Made by a program: the position numbers and the translations under genes | Origin: Comamonas sp. lk | GTDB taxonomy: Bacteria > Pseudomonadota > Gammaproteobacteria > Burkholderiales > Burkholderiaceae_C | DNA length: 64,000 nucleotides | Assembly (NCBI GenBank): GCA_945860595.1 | Contig: CAMAQV010000011.1 | Span: 1 to 64,000, forward strand | Direction of reading: 5' to 3' | Notes under the pieces: model-generated | What the model was told of the DNA's origin: nothing | The model's database searches: none | What the model saw: only the letters and a program-made list of their open reading frames with translations | Shown here: positions 36,779 through 45,211 of the stretch, piece by piece | Layout: each line of letters starts with the position of its first letter | Position numbering within the stretch: the stretch's first letter is position 1

Positions 36779-38023
36779 ATGCCCCTCGCACCCGAAACCG
36801 CCACCGCCACCGTCCCCTCCCGCCCCCCCACCGTAACAGACTTTGCCCGCATAGGCGGGCTGGAGGCTTTGTGCCGTGGGTGTACCTTGTCGGTGTTTCC
36901 GCTGGTGATGTACCGCGCCTTGGGCAGTGCGCAGTTGGTGTCGCAAATTTATTTCGCCATCGGGGTGGTGTCGCTGCTGACCGCGCTGACCGTGCCGGCG
37001 CTGACGCGGCGGTTTGCCCGGCGGCGGATTTACCTGTTTGCCACTGCGCTGTACGTGGTGGCAGCGCTGGCCGGGATGGTGGGAGGCTTGTGGGTTAACG
37101 CGGCGCTGCTGTGCGCGGTCATGGCGGCTGCCATGTCCTTTGTGTGCTTTAACGCCTACGTGCTGGACCACATTGACAAGACCGATTTCAGCAAGCTGGA
37201 GACGCTGCGCCTGTTTTACGGCGGCGCGGGCTGGGTGGTGGGGCCGGCACTGGGGGTGTGGTTGCTGTCGGTCTGGTCCGGCGCGCCCTTTGTGCTGCTG
37301 GCCTGCGCGGCCACAGTGATGGGCGTTTTAATCTGGCGCACGCCCTTGGGTGAGGGGACTTTTCAGGCACGTACGGCTGTGGCGGCGGGGCGTGCACCCC
37401 GGCGCGCGCATCCGCTGGCCATCGTGCAGCGCTTTTTTGCGCAACCGCGCATGGTCACGGGCTGGTTGATTCCGGCCGTCCGCTCTTGCGCCTGGTGGTT
37501 GTACTTCGTGTACGTGGGCATTTTTGCAGTGGAAAACGGTCTGGGCGACCAAGTGGGTGGCGTGGCCAGCTCGATTGCCAATTTGGGCTTGTTTCTGGCG
37601 CCGCTGATGCTGCGCTGGATGCGCAGCCGCTCGGTGCGCACCGCCATCCGCGTGGGTTGCCTGGGCGGCAGCGTCTGCTTCTTTCTGGCCACGCTGGCTG
37701 CCCCTTGGCCCTGGATGACGGTTGCGGCCTTGATTGCGGGCACGGTGTTTCTGGTGCTGCTGGATACCTCGGCGGGGCTGCCGTTCTTGATGGCGGTCAA
37801 GCCCTCGGAGCGCACCGAGATGTCGGCGGTGTATTCGAGTTTCCGGGATGTGTCGGGCATTATTTCGCCGGGTATTGCCTGGTTGGTGCTGCAGTTTTTC
37901 CCCATCGTTGGGGTGTTTGCGCTGGGCGGGGCGGCGCTGTTGGGCGCATGGTGGGTGGCGGGGCAGATCCACCCTGAGCTGGGTATACCGGGGCCGCAGC
38001 GGACCCGGCGCGGGCTGTCCTAG
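36779..38023 (+). CDS. MFS transporter
   Basis: A 414-residue major-facilitator protein with about 12 helices. The cytoplasmic loop 2-3 motif is seen as PALTRRFARRRIYLFATAL, and GGAGWVVGPALGVWLL lies in helix 5. The substrate is unknown. The start is uncertain: GTG 36764 and ATG 36779 are in frame; the ATG is preferred although no clear Shine-Dalgarno precedes it. Confidence 0.82.
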   Translation: MPLAPETATATVPSRPPTVTDFARIGGLEALCRGCTLSVFPLVMYRALGSAQLVSQIYFAIGVVSLLTALTVPALTRRFARRRIYLFATALYVVAALAGMVGGLWVNAALLCAVMAAAMSFVCFNAYVLDHIDKTDFSKLETLRLFYGGAGWVVGPALGVWLLSVWSGAPFVLLACAATVMGVLIWRTPLGEGTFQARTAVAAGRAPRRAHPLAIVQRFFAQPRMVTGWLIPAVRSCAWWLYFVYVGIFAVENGLGDQVGGVASSIANLGLFLAPLMLRWMRSRSVRTAIRVGCLGGSVCFFLATLAAPWPWMTVAALIAGTVFLVLLDTSAGLPFLMAVKPSERTEMSAVYSSFRDVSGIISPGIAWLVLQFFPIVGVFALGGAALLGAWWVAGQIHPELGIPGPQRTRRGLS

Positions 38024-38060
38024 CCCACCTGCGGCTTACATGAGGCTGCGGTACGGCCGC

Positions 38061-38732
38061 TCAGACCGATTGTTTCCGTTTGATCTCGATGCGTCGGCGC
38101 AGGTCGGCCATCAGCCGTTCGGCGTTCACCATATTGGGGTTGACGGCCACGGCGCGTTGCATCAGGTCCAGCGCCTTCTCCGGCTGGTCGCGCTCGGCCA
38201 GCATTTGCGCGTAGCCCGATAGCGCGCCGAAATGCTTTGGCACGCGTTTGAGCACTTCCTCGCAATCCTGCATCGACAGCTCAAACTGCCCGACCATGAA
38301 GTACAGCGTAGCGCGTTTATTCCAAGCTTCGGCGAAAGCAGGGCGCTTGGTGATGATGTCACTGAAGATGCGAATCGCCTCCAGCACATTGCCCTCTTTC
38401 ATCTCAGCAGTGCCATCGCCATACAGGGTGTCAATCTCTTTGTCCCCGGTGCGGCCCCACATCTGCCAGACGGTGCCCAGGGCCACATTGCGCAGGCCGG
38501 GTTCCTTGTCATGCAGGCGCGGAAGGACTGCATCGGCGGCATCGGCGGTGCCGATGACGGCCAGACGGTTCATGGCTTCAAAGCGCTGCTGCGGGTCGCT
38601 GTGGTTCAGCGTACGCAGCGCCTGCTGCTGGGACATGGGTTCTTTGGCCTGTAATGCGGACGCTGGGAGCCATAAGGCCAACAACCAGGCGATGCAAACA
38701 AGTCGTGATAAGGGGCGGAAAGCGTGCGCCAT
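38061..38732 (-). CDS. Exported HEAT/TPR repeat protein
   Basis: A 223-residue protein with a signal peptide (LVCIAWLLALWLPASALQA). A HEAT-like stretch follows (DPQQRFEAMNRLAVIGTADAADAV), then two or three tetratricopeptide repeats (AFAEAWNKRATLYFMVGQFE; GALSGYAQMLAERDQPEKAL). Such proteins act as periplasmic scaffolds; the partner is unknown. AGGAG precedes ATG 38730-38732. Confidence 0.8.
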   Translation of the reverse strand: MAHAFRPLSRLVCIAWLLALWLPASALQAKEPMSQQQALRTLNHSDPQQRFEAMNRLAVIGTADAADAVLPRLHDKEPGLRNVALGTVWQMWGRTGDKEIDTLYGDGTAEMKEGNVLEAIRIFSDIITKRPAFAEAWNKRATLYFMVGQFELSMQDCEEVLKRVPKHFGALSGYAQMLAERDQPEKALDLMQRAVAVNPNMVNAERLMADLRRRIEIKRKQSV

Positions 38733-38769
38733 AGTGGATCTCCTGTGGTGACAAAAACCAGCTTAACGC

Positions 38770-38798
38770 AAAAAAAACCCCCGCGCAGGGCGGGGGTT
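38770..38798 (-). terminator. Rho-independent terminator of the TauA-like gene
   Basis: A 9-bp stem, AACCCCCGC (38776-38784) with GCGGGGGTT (38790-38798), and a 5-base loop. The run of A on the plus strand (38770-38777) gives the U-tract for minus-strand transcription. It lies just after the stop codon of the binding-protein gene. Confidence 0.92.
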
Positions 38799-38820
38799 CA
38801 GGCGATTACCGTGCAGCTGT

Positions 38821-39819
38821 TCAGTTACCGGCCCGCTTGGCGTAGGCGTCGGTCACAAAAACTTTGTAATCCGGCTTGATTTCCTGAATACGGCCTTGCT
38901 CTTTCAAGAACACGGCGGTCTCGGCCATGGCTTTGGCAGCGCCGCCGCCCAGCCATTTAGGACCGAGTTGTTCGGCTGCGGTCGGGAACACATACAAGGC
39001 CATGGCGGCGGGCACGTCTTTCACGTCGGCCTTGGTGACGCGGGCAATGGCTTTCACCTGGGCCGTGTCTGCCGTCCACGATGCTTTCTGGGCACGGTAC
39101 TCGGTGTCGGCCTTGTTCAAAGCCTTGACCAGCGCGACCATGAATGCGTCGTTTTCAGCGGCCCATTTGCTGTTGACAGCGATGCCGTCAAAAGTGGGGT
39201 AGCCCTTTTGGCCGATGGAGCCCGAGCTGGCGATGGATTTGCCGTTGGCTTTGATTTTGGACAGGACTGGGTCCCAGATGAATGCCGCGTCAATGTCGCC
39301 GCGCTCCCAGGCTGCTGCGATTTCCGGCGGACGCAGGTTCAGCACGTTCACGTCGTTGGCGTTCAGGCCTTCGAGCTTCATGGCAGCCATTAGCTGGTAG
39401 TGGGCGGTGGACACAAACGGGGTTGCGACTTTCTTGCCCTTGAGGTCTTTGACCGAATTGACGTTGCTGCCGTTGCGCGCGATCAGCGCCTCAGCGTCGG
39501 CAATGTCGTCCAGAATCCAGAACAGTTTGATGTCCTGGCCTTGCGTGACCGCAGCGGTCAGCGGGCTGGAGCCGACTTGGCCGATTTGCACATCGCCAGA
39601 GGCCATGGCTTTGATCACATCGCCGCCGCCGCCGAACATGCGCCAGTTGATTTTGTAGCCGGTGGCTTTCTCCAGCTCGCCGGATTCGATCACGGCTTGG
39701 AAGGGCACCAGCATGTCCTGGTGTGCGAAAGTCACTTCCTTTTTCTGGGCAAAAGCGGCGCTGCTAACCAGCGCGGCGCTTGCTGCAAGCAAGAGCCATT
39801 GGCGTTTATTGAATCTCAT
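38821..39819 (-). CDS. TauA-like (NMT1/SsuA family) periplasmic binding protein
   Basis: A 332-residue receptor with signal peptide (RQWLLLAASAALVSSAAFA) and the TauA pattern VTFAHQDMLVPFQAVIESGE, FGGGGDVIKAMASGDVQIGQ, and GSSPLTAAVTQGQDIKLFW. This family binds taurine or related sulfonates. No tauB or tauC ATPase or permease gene is adjacent, so it is an orphan receptor here. A strong terminator follows. Being the last gene on the strand after a locus with a cysteate lyase-like enzyme and a HpsN-like dehydrogenase fits sulfonate use, though a 146-base gap with its own repeat separates it from them. Confidence 0.85.
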   Translation of the reverse strand: MRFNKRQWLLLAASAALVSSAAFAQKKEVTFAHQDMLVPFQAVIESGELEKATGYKINWRMFGGGGDVIKAMASGDVQIGQVGSSPLTAAVTQGQDIKLFWILDDIADAEALIARNGSNVNSVKDLKGKKVATPFVSTAHYQLMAAMKLEGLNANDVNVLNLRPPEIAAAWERGDIDAAFIWDPVLSKIKANGKSIASSGSIGQKGYPTFDGIAVNSKWAAENDAFMVALVKALNKADTEYRAQKASWTADTAQVKAIARVTKADVKDVPAAMALYVFPTAAEQLGPKWLGGGAAKAMAETAVFLKEQGRIQEIKPDYKVFVTDAYAKRAGN

Positions 39820-39867
39820 AGAAGTCTCCTGTTAAAAATAATGAAAAACTACGGGCACGGAAAACCT

Positions 39868-39899
39868 GGGGAACGGGGAACACGGGGAACGGGGAACAC
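39868..39899. repeat. Perfect 16-bp tandem duplication
   Basis: The unit ggggaacggggaacac occurs twice in a row (39868-39883 and 39884-39899) and is itself built of ggggaac blocks. It lies in the gap between the DegT-family gene and the TauA-like gene, upstream of the latter's promoter region. It is probably slippage-prone; no function is assigned. Confidence 0.85.
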
Positions 39900-39965
39900 G
39901 GGGGGCAGGGCGCTCTCGCTTGGAAGCCTATCACCAGCCAGTTCATCATATGCGCCATCTGCTTT

Positions 39966-41186
39966 TCAAGCTGTTGTGAGTGCCGACTGCACGGCGCGCC
40001 GGATGATCTGTCCGATGGCCAGGCAATCCGCCTGGGACAAGGACAAAGGCAGGCGCAGGTCACATAAACCGGCCAGCACCTGCTGCGCACGCGGCAGACT
40101 TTGCTCCTGCCCGAAGTAGCGCCAGTGCTGCCACACGCTGGTAAAGCCGACCGGCTCATCGGCCCCGAACCATTTGATGTGCACGCCGCTGTGGGCGCAG
40201 GCCGCCACCGCCGCCTGCATCTGCGCGCGGTCCATGTCCAGCAGACCAAATTGGAGGGAACTGCCGACGAACTGTTCCTGCGGCGGGCGCTGCGGCAAGC
40301 GGATATGGGGCTCGCCCAGCAGCGCATCGTGCAGCCAGTGGTAGCGCTGGTTCCAGCGCGCGCAGCGTTCCTTCAATACCGCTCCCAATTGCGAACGCGC
40401 CAGCGCGGCGGGCAAGTTGCCCATGCGCAGGCTGAAGTTAGGGGTGTGGTACTTCCAGCGATCAAACACCTCGGGGCCGGGACGCGCCACATGCGAGGCG
40501 TACAACATATAGCTGCCCGACAGCAGCACGGCCTGCGCGGCCAGATCGGCGTCATGCGTGACCAACAGCCCGCCTTCGCCGCTATTGGCGTGTTTGTAGC
40601 TTTGCAGGCTGAAACATCCGGCGATGCCCCAGGTGCCGGTGGCCTTGCCGTTCCAGCCTGCGCCCATGGTGTGGGCGCAGTCCTCGATCAGGCGGATGCC
40701 GAATTCGGCGCACACAGCCGTGAGCGCCTCCATATCGCAAATGTGTCCGCGCATGTGCGACAGCAGCAGGGTCTTAGCCCCGCTGGCCTGGGCTTTGCGG
40801 CGCAGGTCGTACAGGTCGATCAACAGGTCGTCGGTCACATCCACCAGCACCGGCACCGCGCCTGCGTGGGCAATCGCGCCCGGCACCGGCGCCAGGGTGA
40901 AGCAGTTGCTCAGCACCTTGTCGCCCGGTCGCACGCCGCTGCAGCGCAATGCGGCAAACATGGTGGAACCGCAGGAATTCATGGCTACGCAATAGGGCAT
41001 GCCGATCTCAGCGGCAAAATCGGCCTCCAGCGCTGCGGCTTCGCCCGGCTTGGCCCCGGTTTCGCCATAGCGGTGCAGCTTGGCGCTGTCCATCAAGGCC
41101 ATGGCAGCCTGCACACCCGCCGGGGGAATGGGTTCCTGCCAGGTCAGGTCGAGTTGCAGGTGCTCGGGGGTGGTGGTGTGGTTCAT
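39966..41186 (-). CDS. DegT/DnrJ/EryC1/StrS-family PLP aminotransferase-like protein
   Basis: A 406-residue PLP protein: NSCGSTMFAALRCSGVRPGD, LIEDCAHTMGAGWNGKATGT with the cofactor aspartate, and the Schiff-base lysine in SLQSYKHANSGEGG. Most family members aminate sugars at C3 or C4, but no sugar-nucleotide genes are nearby; the neighbours are amino-acid/sulfonate-type enzymes, so a catabolic transaminase or another role is possible. ATG 41184-41186 overlaps the racemase-like stop by 4 bases (ATGA). Confidence 0.82.
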   Translation of the reverse strand: MNHTTTPEHLQLDLTWQEPIPPAGVQAAMALMDSAKLHRYGETGAKPGEAAALEADFAAEIGMPYCVAMNSCGSTMFAALRCSGVRPGDKVLSNCFTLAPVPGAIAHAGAVPVLVDVTDDLLIDLYDLRRKAQASGAKTLLLSHMRGHICDMEALTAVCAEFGIRLIEDCAHTMGAGWNGKATGTWGIAGCFSLQSYKHANSGEGGLLVTHDADLAAQAVLLSGSYMLYASHVARPGPEVFDRWKYHTPNFSLRMGNLPAALARSQLGAVLKERCARWNQRYHWLHDALLGEPHIRLPQRPPQEQFVGSSLQFGLLDMDRAQMQAAVAACAHSGVHIKWFGADEPVGFTSVWQHWRYFGQEQSLPRAQQVLAGLCDLRLPLSLSQADCLAIGQIIRRAVQSALTTA

Positions 41187-41932
41187 GGCAATGGGCTGGT
41201 AGGTGGCTCAGGCCGGGTGTGAGCATTGGATGTGCTGCATTGAATTTGCTGCCAGAGGGCAACCGTAGCCTGCGCCAACGCGGTGCTGCTGTCAATGCAG
41301 CGTGCGTGCAGTGCGGCAGGGGCGTCTTGCAGCGCCATGGGCGCTTCGGTGCATGCCAGGATGATGCCGTCGGCACCCGCGTCCAGCATGGCCTGTACCG
41401 CACGCTCCAGCAGCGGTCCGGCATCTTGGGTGTTACCGGCCTTGACCATGGCTATGGCCGGTAGCACCCAGTTGTCCAGCGCCGCGTCAGTCGGTGCCAG
41501 CAGGTTCAAACCGTGCGCGTGCAAAGTGGGCTCGAACAGCCGGGTGGCCAGCGTCGCCCGCGTGGCTACAAGACCGATGCGTGCGCCGCTGCCAAAGCGC
41601 TGCGCGGCCTGCGCGCAGGCCACATCCACGATGGAGGGAAAGGGCAGGGCGCAGCCCTCACACAACTGCGCGTGCCAGTAATGCGCGGTGTTGCAGGCCA
41701 TCACCAGCCCCTGGGCCCCAGCGGTAATCAGCCGGTCGCGCGCAGCCAGCAAAGCGGGCAGGGGCGAGGCACCGCCGTGCAGCAAAGCCGCAGGCCGCCC
41801 GGGAATGCGGGGGTCGCTGTGGATGAGCAGCGGCACATGGCCGGCGTCATCCTGCGCGTCAGTGGCCGCGATCACCTTGGCGAAAAAGTCCGCCGTGGCC
41901 AGCGGGCCCATGCCGCCGAGCACGCCGATCAC
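41183..41932 (-). CDS. Aspartate/glutamate racemase family protein
   Basis: A 249-residue two-domain racemase-like protein: IGVLGGMGPLATADFFAKVI, first catalytic cysteine in VMACNTAHYW, second in IILACTEAPM, so both catalytic Cys are kept. I place the start at GTG 41930-41932, where GGAAGG lies eight bases upstream and the protein begins like the family; the frame is open to ATG 42013 but that adds an atypical 27-residue leader overlapping the upstream gene. Neighbours are a cysteate lyase/D-cysteine desulfhydrase-like gene (52 bases upstream) and the DegT gene (4-base overlap). Cysteate is an aspartate analogue, so a cysteate racemase is conceivable; substrate unknown. Confidence 0.82.
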   Translation of the reverse strand: MIGVLGGMGPLATADFFAKVIAATDAQDDAGHVPLLIHSDPRIPGRPAALLHGGASPLPALLAARDRLITAGAQGLVMACNTAHYWHAQLCEGCALPFPSIVDVACAQAAQRFGSGARIGLVATRATLATRLFEPTLHAHGLNLLAPTDAALDNWVLPAIAMVKAGNTQDAGPLLERAVQAMLDAGADGIILACTEAPMALQDAPAALHARCIDSSTALAQATVALWQQIQCSTSNAHTRPEPPTSPLP

Positions 41933-41984
41933 GCCAGCGCCCTTCCAACCGGTGTGGCGTGGGTTACTGCGGCCTGCGGGCGAG

Positions 41985-42995
41985 TCATGGGGCCATATGC
42001 CCTTCGAAGGCATGCATATAGCCGTACAGGCCCACCGCGCCGCCGGTGTGCAAAAACACGATGTTCTGGCCTTTGCGGTAATGGCCTGTGCGGACCAGGT
42101 CGATCAGCCCGGCCATGCCTTTGCCCGAATACACCGGGTCCAGCAATATGCCCTCCAGGCGCGCCAGCATCGTGACGGCTTCCATCATGCCGGGCGTGGG
42201 TATACCATAGCCCGCACCGATGTGATCGCAGTTGGCGACCACCTTCTCGCGCGCCACCGAACCGGGTACGCCCAAGAGCTCTGCGGTTTGCTGCGCCAGC
42301 ATAAAAACCTTGTCTTCCTGCGGCTGGCGCGGTGCCCGCACGCCGATGCCCAGCACCGGAATCTGGGTGCGTGCGCCTTCCATGCCCACCACCAGCCCGG
42401 CCTGCGTGCCTGCGCTGCCGGTGGCATGCACCAGTTCGTCGATGTTCAGACCCATATTCATCGCCTGGTCGGCGAGTTCCAGCGCGGCAGTCACGTAGCC
42501 CAAAGCGCCCAGCGCATTGGAGCCGCCGCCGGGGATGATGTAGGTCTTGCGGCCCTTGGCCCGCAGCTGCGCAGCCAGGTCTTCCATGGCCTTGTCCATC
42601 GGTGTGTTGCCGGGTACTTCGCTTACGTGCGCGCCGTACAAATGGTCCAGAAACACATTGCCCGAATGCTGGTAATCCGCGTAGCGGTAACCGGTGCGGT
42701 CTTCCAGAATGATGTGGCATTCCATGCCCATCTTGGCGGCGATGGCAGCGGTCTGGCGCGCGTGGTTGGACTGCGTGGCGCCTTGCGTGATCAGGGTGTC
42801 GGCACCGTGTTGCACCGCGTCGGCCACCAGGTATTCCAGCTTGCGGGTCTTGTTGCCGCCCGTGGCCAGGCCGGTGCAGTCATCGCGCTTGATCCACAGA
42901 TTGGGGCCACCCAGTGCGGCGGTGAGGCGGTGCATGGGCTCAAGCGGCGTGGGGCCGTGGGTGATGCGCAGGCGGGGGAATTTGGCGAGTTTCAT
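41985..42995 (-). CDS. PLP lyase: L-cysteate sulfo-lyase / D-cysteine desulfhydrase family
   Basis: A 336-residue fold-type II PLP enzyme: [20 protein letters not shown] followed by [13 protein letters not shown] with the cofactor lysine K49, [33 protein letters not shown] and [13 protein letters not shown]. The family contains D-cysteine desulfhydrase (DcyD), L-cysteate sulfo-lyase (CuyA) and ACC deaminase. Sequence alone does not separate the first two; the neighbouring HisD/HpsN-like gene, racemase-like gene and TauA-like receptor favour a cysteate-type substrate, giving pyruvate, ammonia and sulfite. Confidence 0.85.
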   Translation of the reverse strand: MKLAKFPRLRITHGPTPLEPMHRLTAALGGPNLWIKRDDCTGLATGGNKTRKLEYLVADAVQHGADTLITQGATQSNHARQTAAIAAKMGMECHIILEDRTGYRYADYQHSGNVFLDHLYGAHVSEVPGNTPMDKAMEDLAAQLRAKGRKTYIIPGGGSNALGALGYVTAALELADQAMNMGLNIDELVHATGSAGTQAGLVVGMEGARTQIPVLGIGVRAPRQPQEDKVFMLAQQTAELLGVPGSVAREKVVANCDHIGAGYGIPTPGMMEAVTMLARLEGILLDPVYSGKGMAGLIDLVRTGHYRKGQNIVFLHTGGAVGLYGYMHAFEGHMAP

Positions 42996-43033
42996 GCGGT
43001 GCTCTCGTGGTCAATAAAAAGGGTGTAAAGGCT

Positions 43034-44383
43034 TTAACTGTCTGCCCGGGTCTGGCTCCAGGACTCGGCGGGGTAATCATCCAACTGGCCCAGCGCAAAT
43101 TGCTGATCGGGGAAAAAAGTGTGCAGCCGGATGTCGCCGCTGCGGGCGTGGCCTTCCATGCCTTCCAGCCGCGAGATGCGCGCGGCCACCGGGCCGACTG
43201 CTGCACCGGCCGCGCGGTCCAGGCGCTGCCAGGTCAAGGTCTTGATGAACTTGCCCACCGACAAGCCGCCTGAGTAGCGCGATGCGCCCCGCGTGGGCAG
43301 GATGTGGTTGGGGCCGCTGCATTTGTCGCCATAGGCCACCGTGGTGTTCTCGCCCAAAAACAGCGAGCCGTAATTGCGCAGGTTTTTCAGCCACCAGTCC
43401 AGGTCATGCGCCATCACCTGCACGTGTTCGCTGGCGTAGCGGTCGCTCAAGGCGACGGCCTCTTCGGGGGTGTCCACCACGGCGACTTCGGCGTAATCGC
43501 GCCAGGCGGCGGTGGCTGCGCTGCGGGCCGGTTCGGGCAGGGCGGCAATCACCGCTGGCGCGCGCGCTATGACGGCTTCGGCCAGTTCGCGCGAGGTGCT
43601 GATCAGCCACACCGGCGAGTCCGGCCCATGCTCGGCCTGGCCGATCAGGTCGGCGGTGACGATGTCGGCATTGGCGCTGGCGTCGGCAATCACCAGCGAT
43701 TCGGTGGGGCCCGCCACCACGTCAATCCCCACCTGCCCGAACAGCAGGCGCTTGGCTTCCGCCACGTAACGGTTACCCGGTCCGACAATGATGTCCGCCG
43801 CCTTACCGGAAAACAGGCCTTGCGCCAGCGCGGCAATCGCCTGCACTCCGCCCAGAGCCAGCACCACGTCGGCACCACTGAGTTGCAGGGCGTACAAAAT
43901 GGCCGGGTGGATGCCGTGCGCGCCGTGCGCCGGTGTGGCCGCCACGATGTTCTGGACACCGGCTACCTTCGCCGTGCCCACGCTCATGATGGCGCTGGCG
44001 GCGTGGGCATAGCGCCCGCCGGGGATGTAACAGCCCGCCGTCTGGCAGGGAATGAGCCGCTGCCCGGCACGCAGGCCCGGCATGAACTCCACATCAAACT
44101 CCTGCATGGATGCGCGTTGCTGCCGGGCAAAGTCGGTCACGCGCTGGTGGGCGAAGCGGATGTCGTCTTTCACGCCCTGGGCCAGGGCTTTCTCGGCGCG
44201 GGCAAAAGCCTCCGGTCCGAGCACGATGGGCCCCTCCCAGCCGTCCAGACTGCGGGCGTAGGCGCGTACCCGGTCTTCTCCGCCCGTGCGGATTTCACGC
44301 AACATGGTCTGCACCGTCTCGGTGGTCGAGGCATCGGTGCTCTGGGCGGTGAGGGTCGCGGTCTTGAGGTAGTGCGTAGGCAT
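43034..44383 (-). CDS. HisD-family dehydrogenase, probably sulfopropanediol dehydrogenase (HpsN-like)
   Basis: A 449-residue protein of the histidinol dehydrogenase family. Zinc and catalytic positions are kept: Gln and His in GQAEHG, the Glu-His pair in SEHVQVM, Asp in YGDKCSGPNHILPT and the late His in LEGMEGHA. It departs from biosynthetic HisD around GCYIPGGRYAHAASAIMSVG and GDKCSGPNH, a form I associate with the HpsN clade that oxidises 2,3-dihydroxypropane-1-sulfonate to sulfolactate. No other his gene is present. It lies 38 bases upstream of the cysteate lyase-like gene and downstream of an ABC importer. Exact substrate unproven. Confidence 0.75.
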   Translation of the reverse strand: MPTHYLKTATLTAQSTDASTTETVQTMLREIRTGGEDRVRAYARSLDGWEGPIVLGPEAFARAEKALAQGVKDDIRFAHQRVTDFARQQRASMQEFDVEFMPGLRAGQRLIPCQTAGCYIPGGRYAHAASAIMSVGTAKVAGVQNIVAATPAHGAHGIHPAILYALQLSGADVVLALGGVQAIAALAQGLFSGKAADIIVGPGNRYVAEAKRLLFGQVGIDVVAGPTESLVIADASANADIVTADLIGQAEHGPDSPVWLISTSRELAEAVIARAPAVIAALPEPARSAATAAWRDYAEVAVVDTPEEAVALSDRYASEHVQVMAHDLDWWLKNLRNYGSLFLGENTTVAYGDKCSGPNHILPTRGASRYSGGLSVGKFIKTLTWQRLDRAAGAAVGPVAARISRLEGMEGHARSGDIRLHTFFPDQQFALGQLDDYPAESWSQTRADS

Positions 44384-44491
44384 AAACGTGGTTCGGTGTG
44401 GGTGGCGACCATGATAGGCAAGCTTGTCACAGACCCATCAGGCCAGATTCCAACTATGCGTAAGACCAGTTCCACGGGCCCGGCGCAGGCC

Positions 44492-45205
44492 TCACGCGCG
44501 GGTGAGTTCCCGTTTGGACGCCGGAGGCGGCGCGTAGCCCCCATGGCGGGACGTTTTCAGGCCCAGGCGCACCATGCTCTCGCACAAACCAACGGCGCAG
44601 GCCAGACCGTCGAGCACGGGCACGCCAAAGCGCTCTGACATCGATTGCGCCAGATCAGCCATTCCGGCGCAGCCCAGCACGATGGCCTCGGCGCGATCGT
44701 GTTCGAGCGCCAAGGCGATTTCGTCTTCGATTTTTTTCAGCGCTTCGGGCTTGGCATGTTCCAGGTCCAGCACCGGGACTTCGGAGGAGCGCACGCGATG
44801 GCATTGGCGGTCCAGACCGTAGCGCATCAGGTTGTGTTCCAGGGCCGGTACCGAACGGGCCAGGGTGGTCACCACAGAAAATTTGTTGCACAGCATGGAG
44901 GCCATGCGGTAGCCCGCCTCGCCAATGCCCACCACCGGCCTGTCAGTCAGGCAGCGCAGCGCGTCCAGGCCGGTGTCGTCAAAGCAGGCAATGATGACGG
45001 CGTCAAAATCTGTAGCCTCGCGCACCGCTTGCAACAGACCGGCCAGACTCATGGCTTCGTCGTAATAGCCTTCAATCGAAGCCGGTCCGTGCGGCGAGGT
45101 CAAGGCCACGATGGTGGTTCCGGGGGCGGCTACACGCTGCGCGGCAGCGGCAATCTTGGCGGTCATGCCGGCCGTGGTATTGGGGTTGACAACCAGTATG
45201 CGCAT
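44492..45205 (-). CDS. Asp/Glu/hydantoin racemase family protein
   Basis: A 237-residue protein: MRILVVNPNTTAGMTAKIAA, GPASIEGYYDEAMSLAGLLQ, first catalytic Cys in VIIACFDDTGLDA and second in VLGCAGMADL. This pattern is that of hydantoin/aspartate racemases (HyuE-like). It begins 6 bases after the livF stop, so it belongs to the transporter transcript. It may epimerise an imported amino acid, hydantoin or analogue. There is no hydantoinase or carbamoylase gene nearby. Confidence 0.85.
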   Translation of the reverse strand: MRILVVNPNTTAGMTAKIAAAAQRVAAPGTTIVALTSPHGPASIEGYYDEAMSLAGLLQAVREATDFDAVIIACFDDTGLDALRCLTDRPVVGIGEAGYRMASMLCNKFSVVTTLARSVPALEHNLMRYGLDRQCHRVRSSEVPVLDLEHAKPEALKKIEDEIALALEHDRAEAIVLGCAGMADLAQSMSERFGVPVLDGLACAVGLCESMVRLGLKTSRHGGYAPPPASKRELTRA

Positions 45206-45211
45206 GGTGTT

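Noticed and set aside
41933..42013. ATG 42013 as start of the Asp/Glu racemase-like gene, overlapping the upstream lyase gene
   Set aside because: GTG 41930-41932 has a good GGAAGG site and gives the family N-terminus; the longer leader is atypical.
43034..44383. Assignment as biosynthetic histidinol dehydrogenase hisD
   Set aside because: No other his genes are present, the substrate-side segments differ from HisD, and the operon is catabolic in character.
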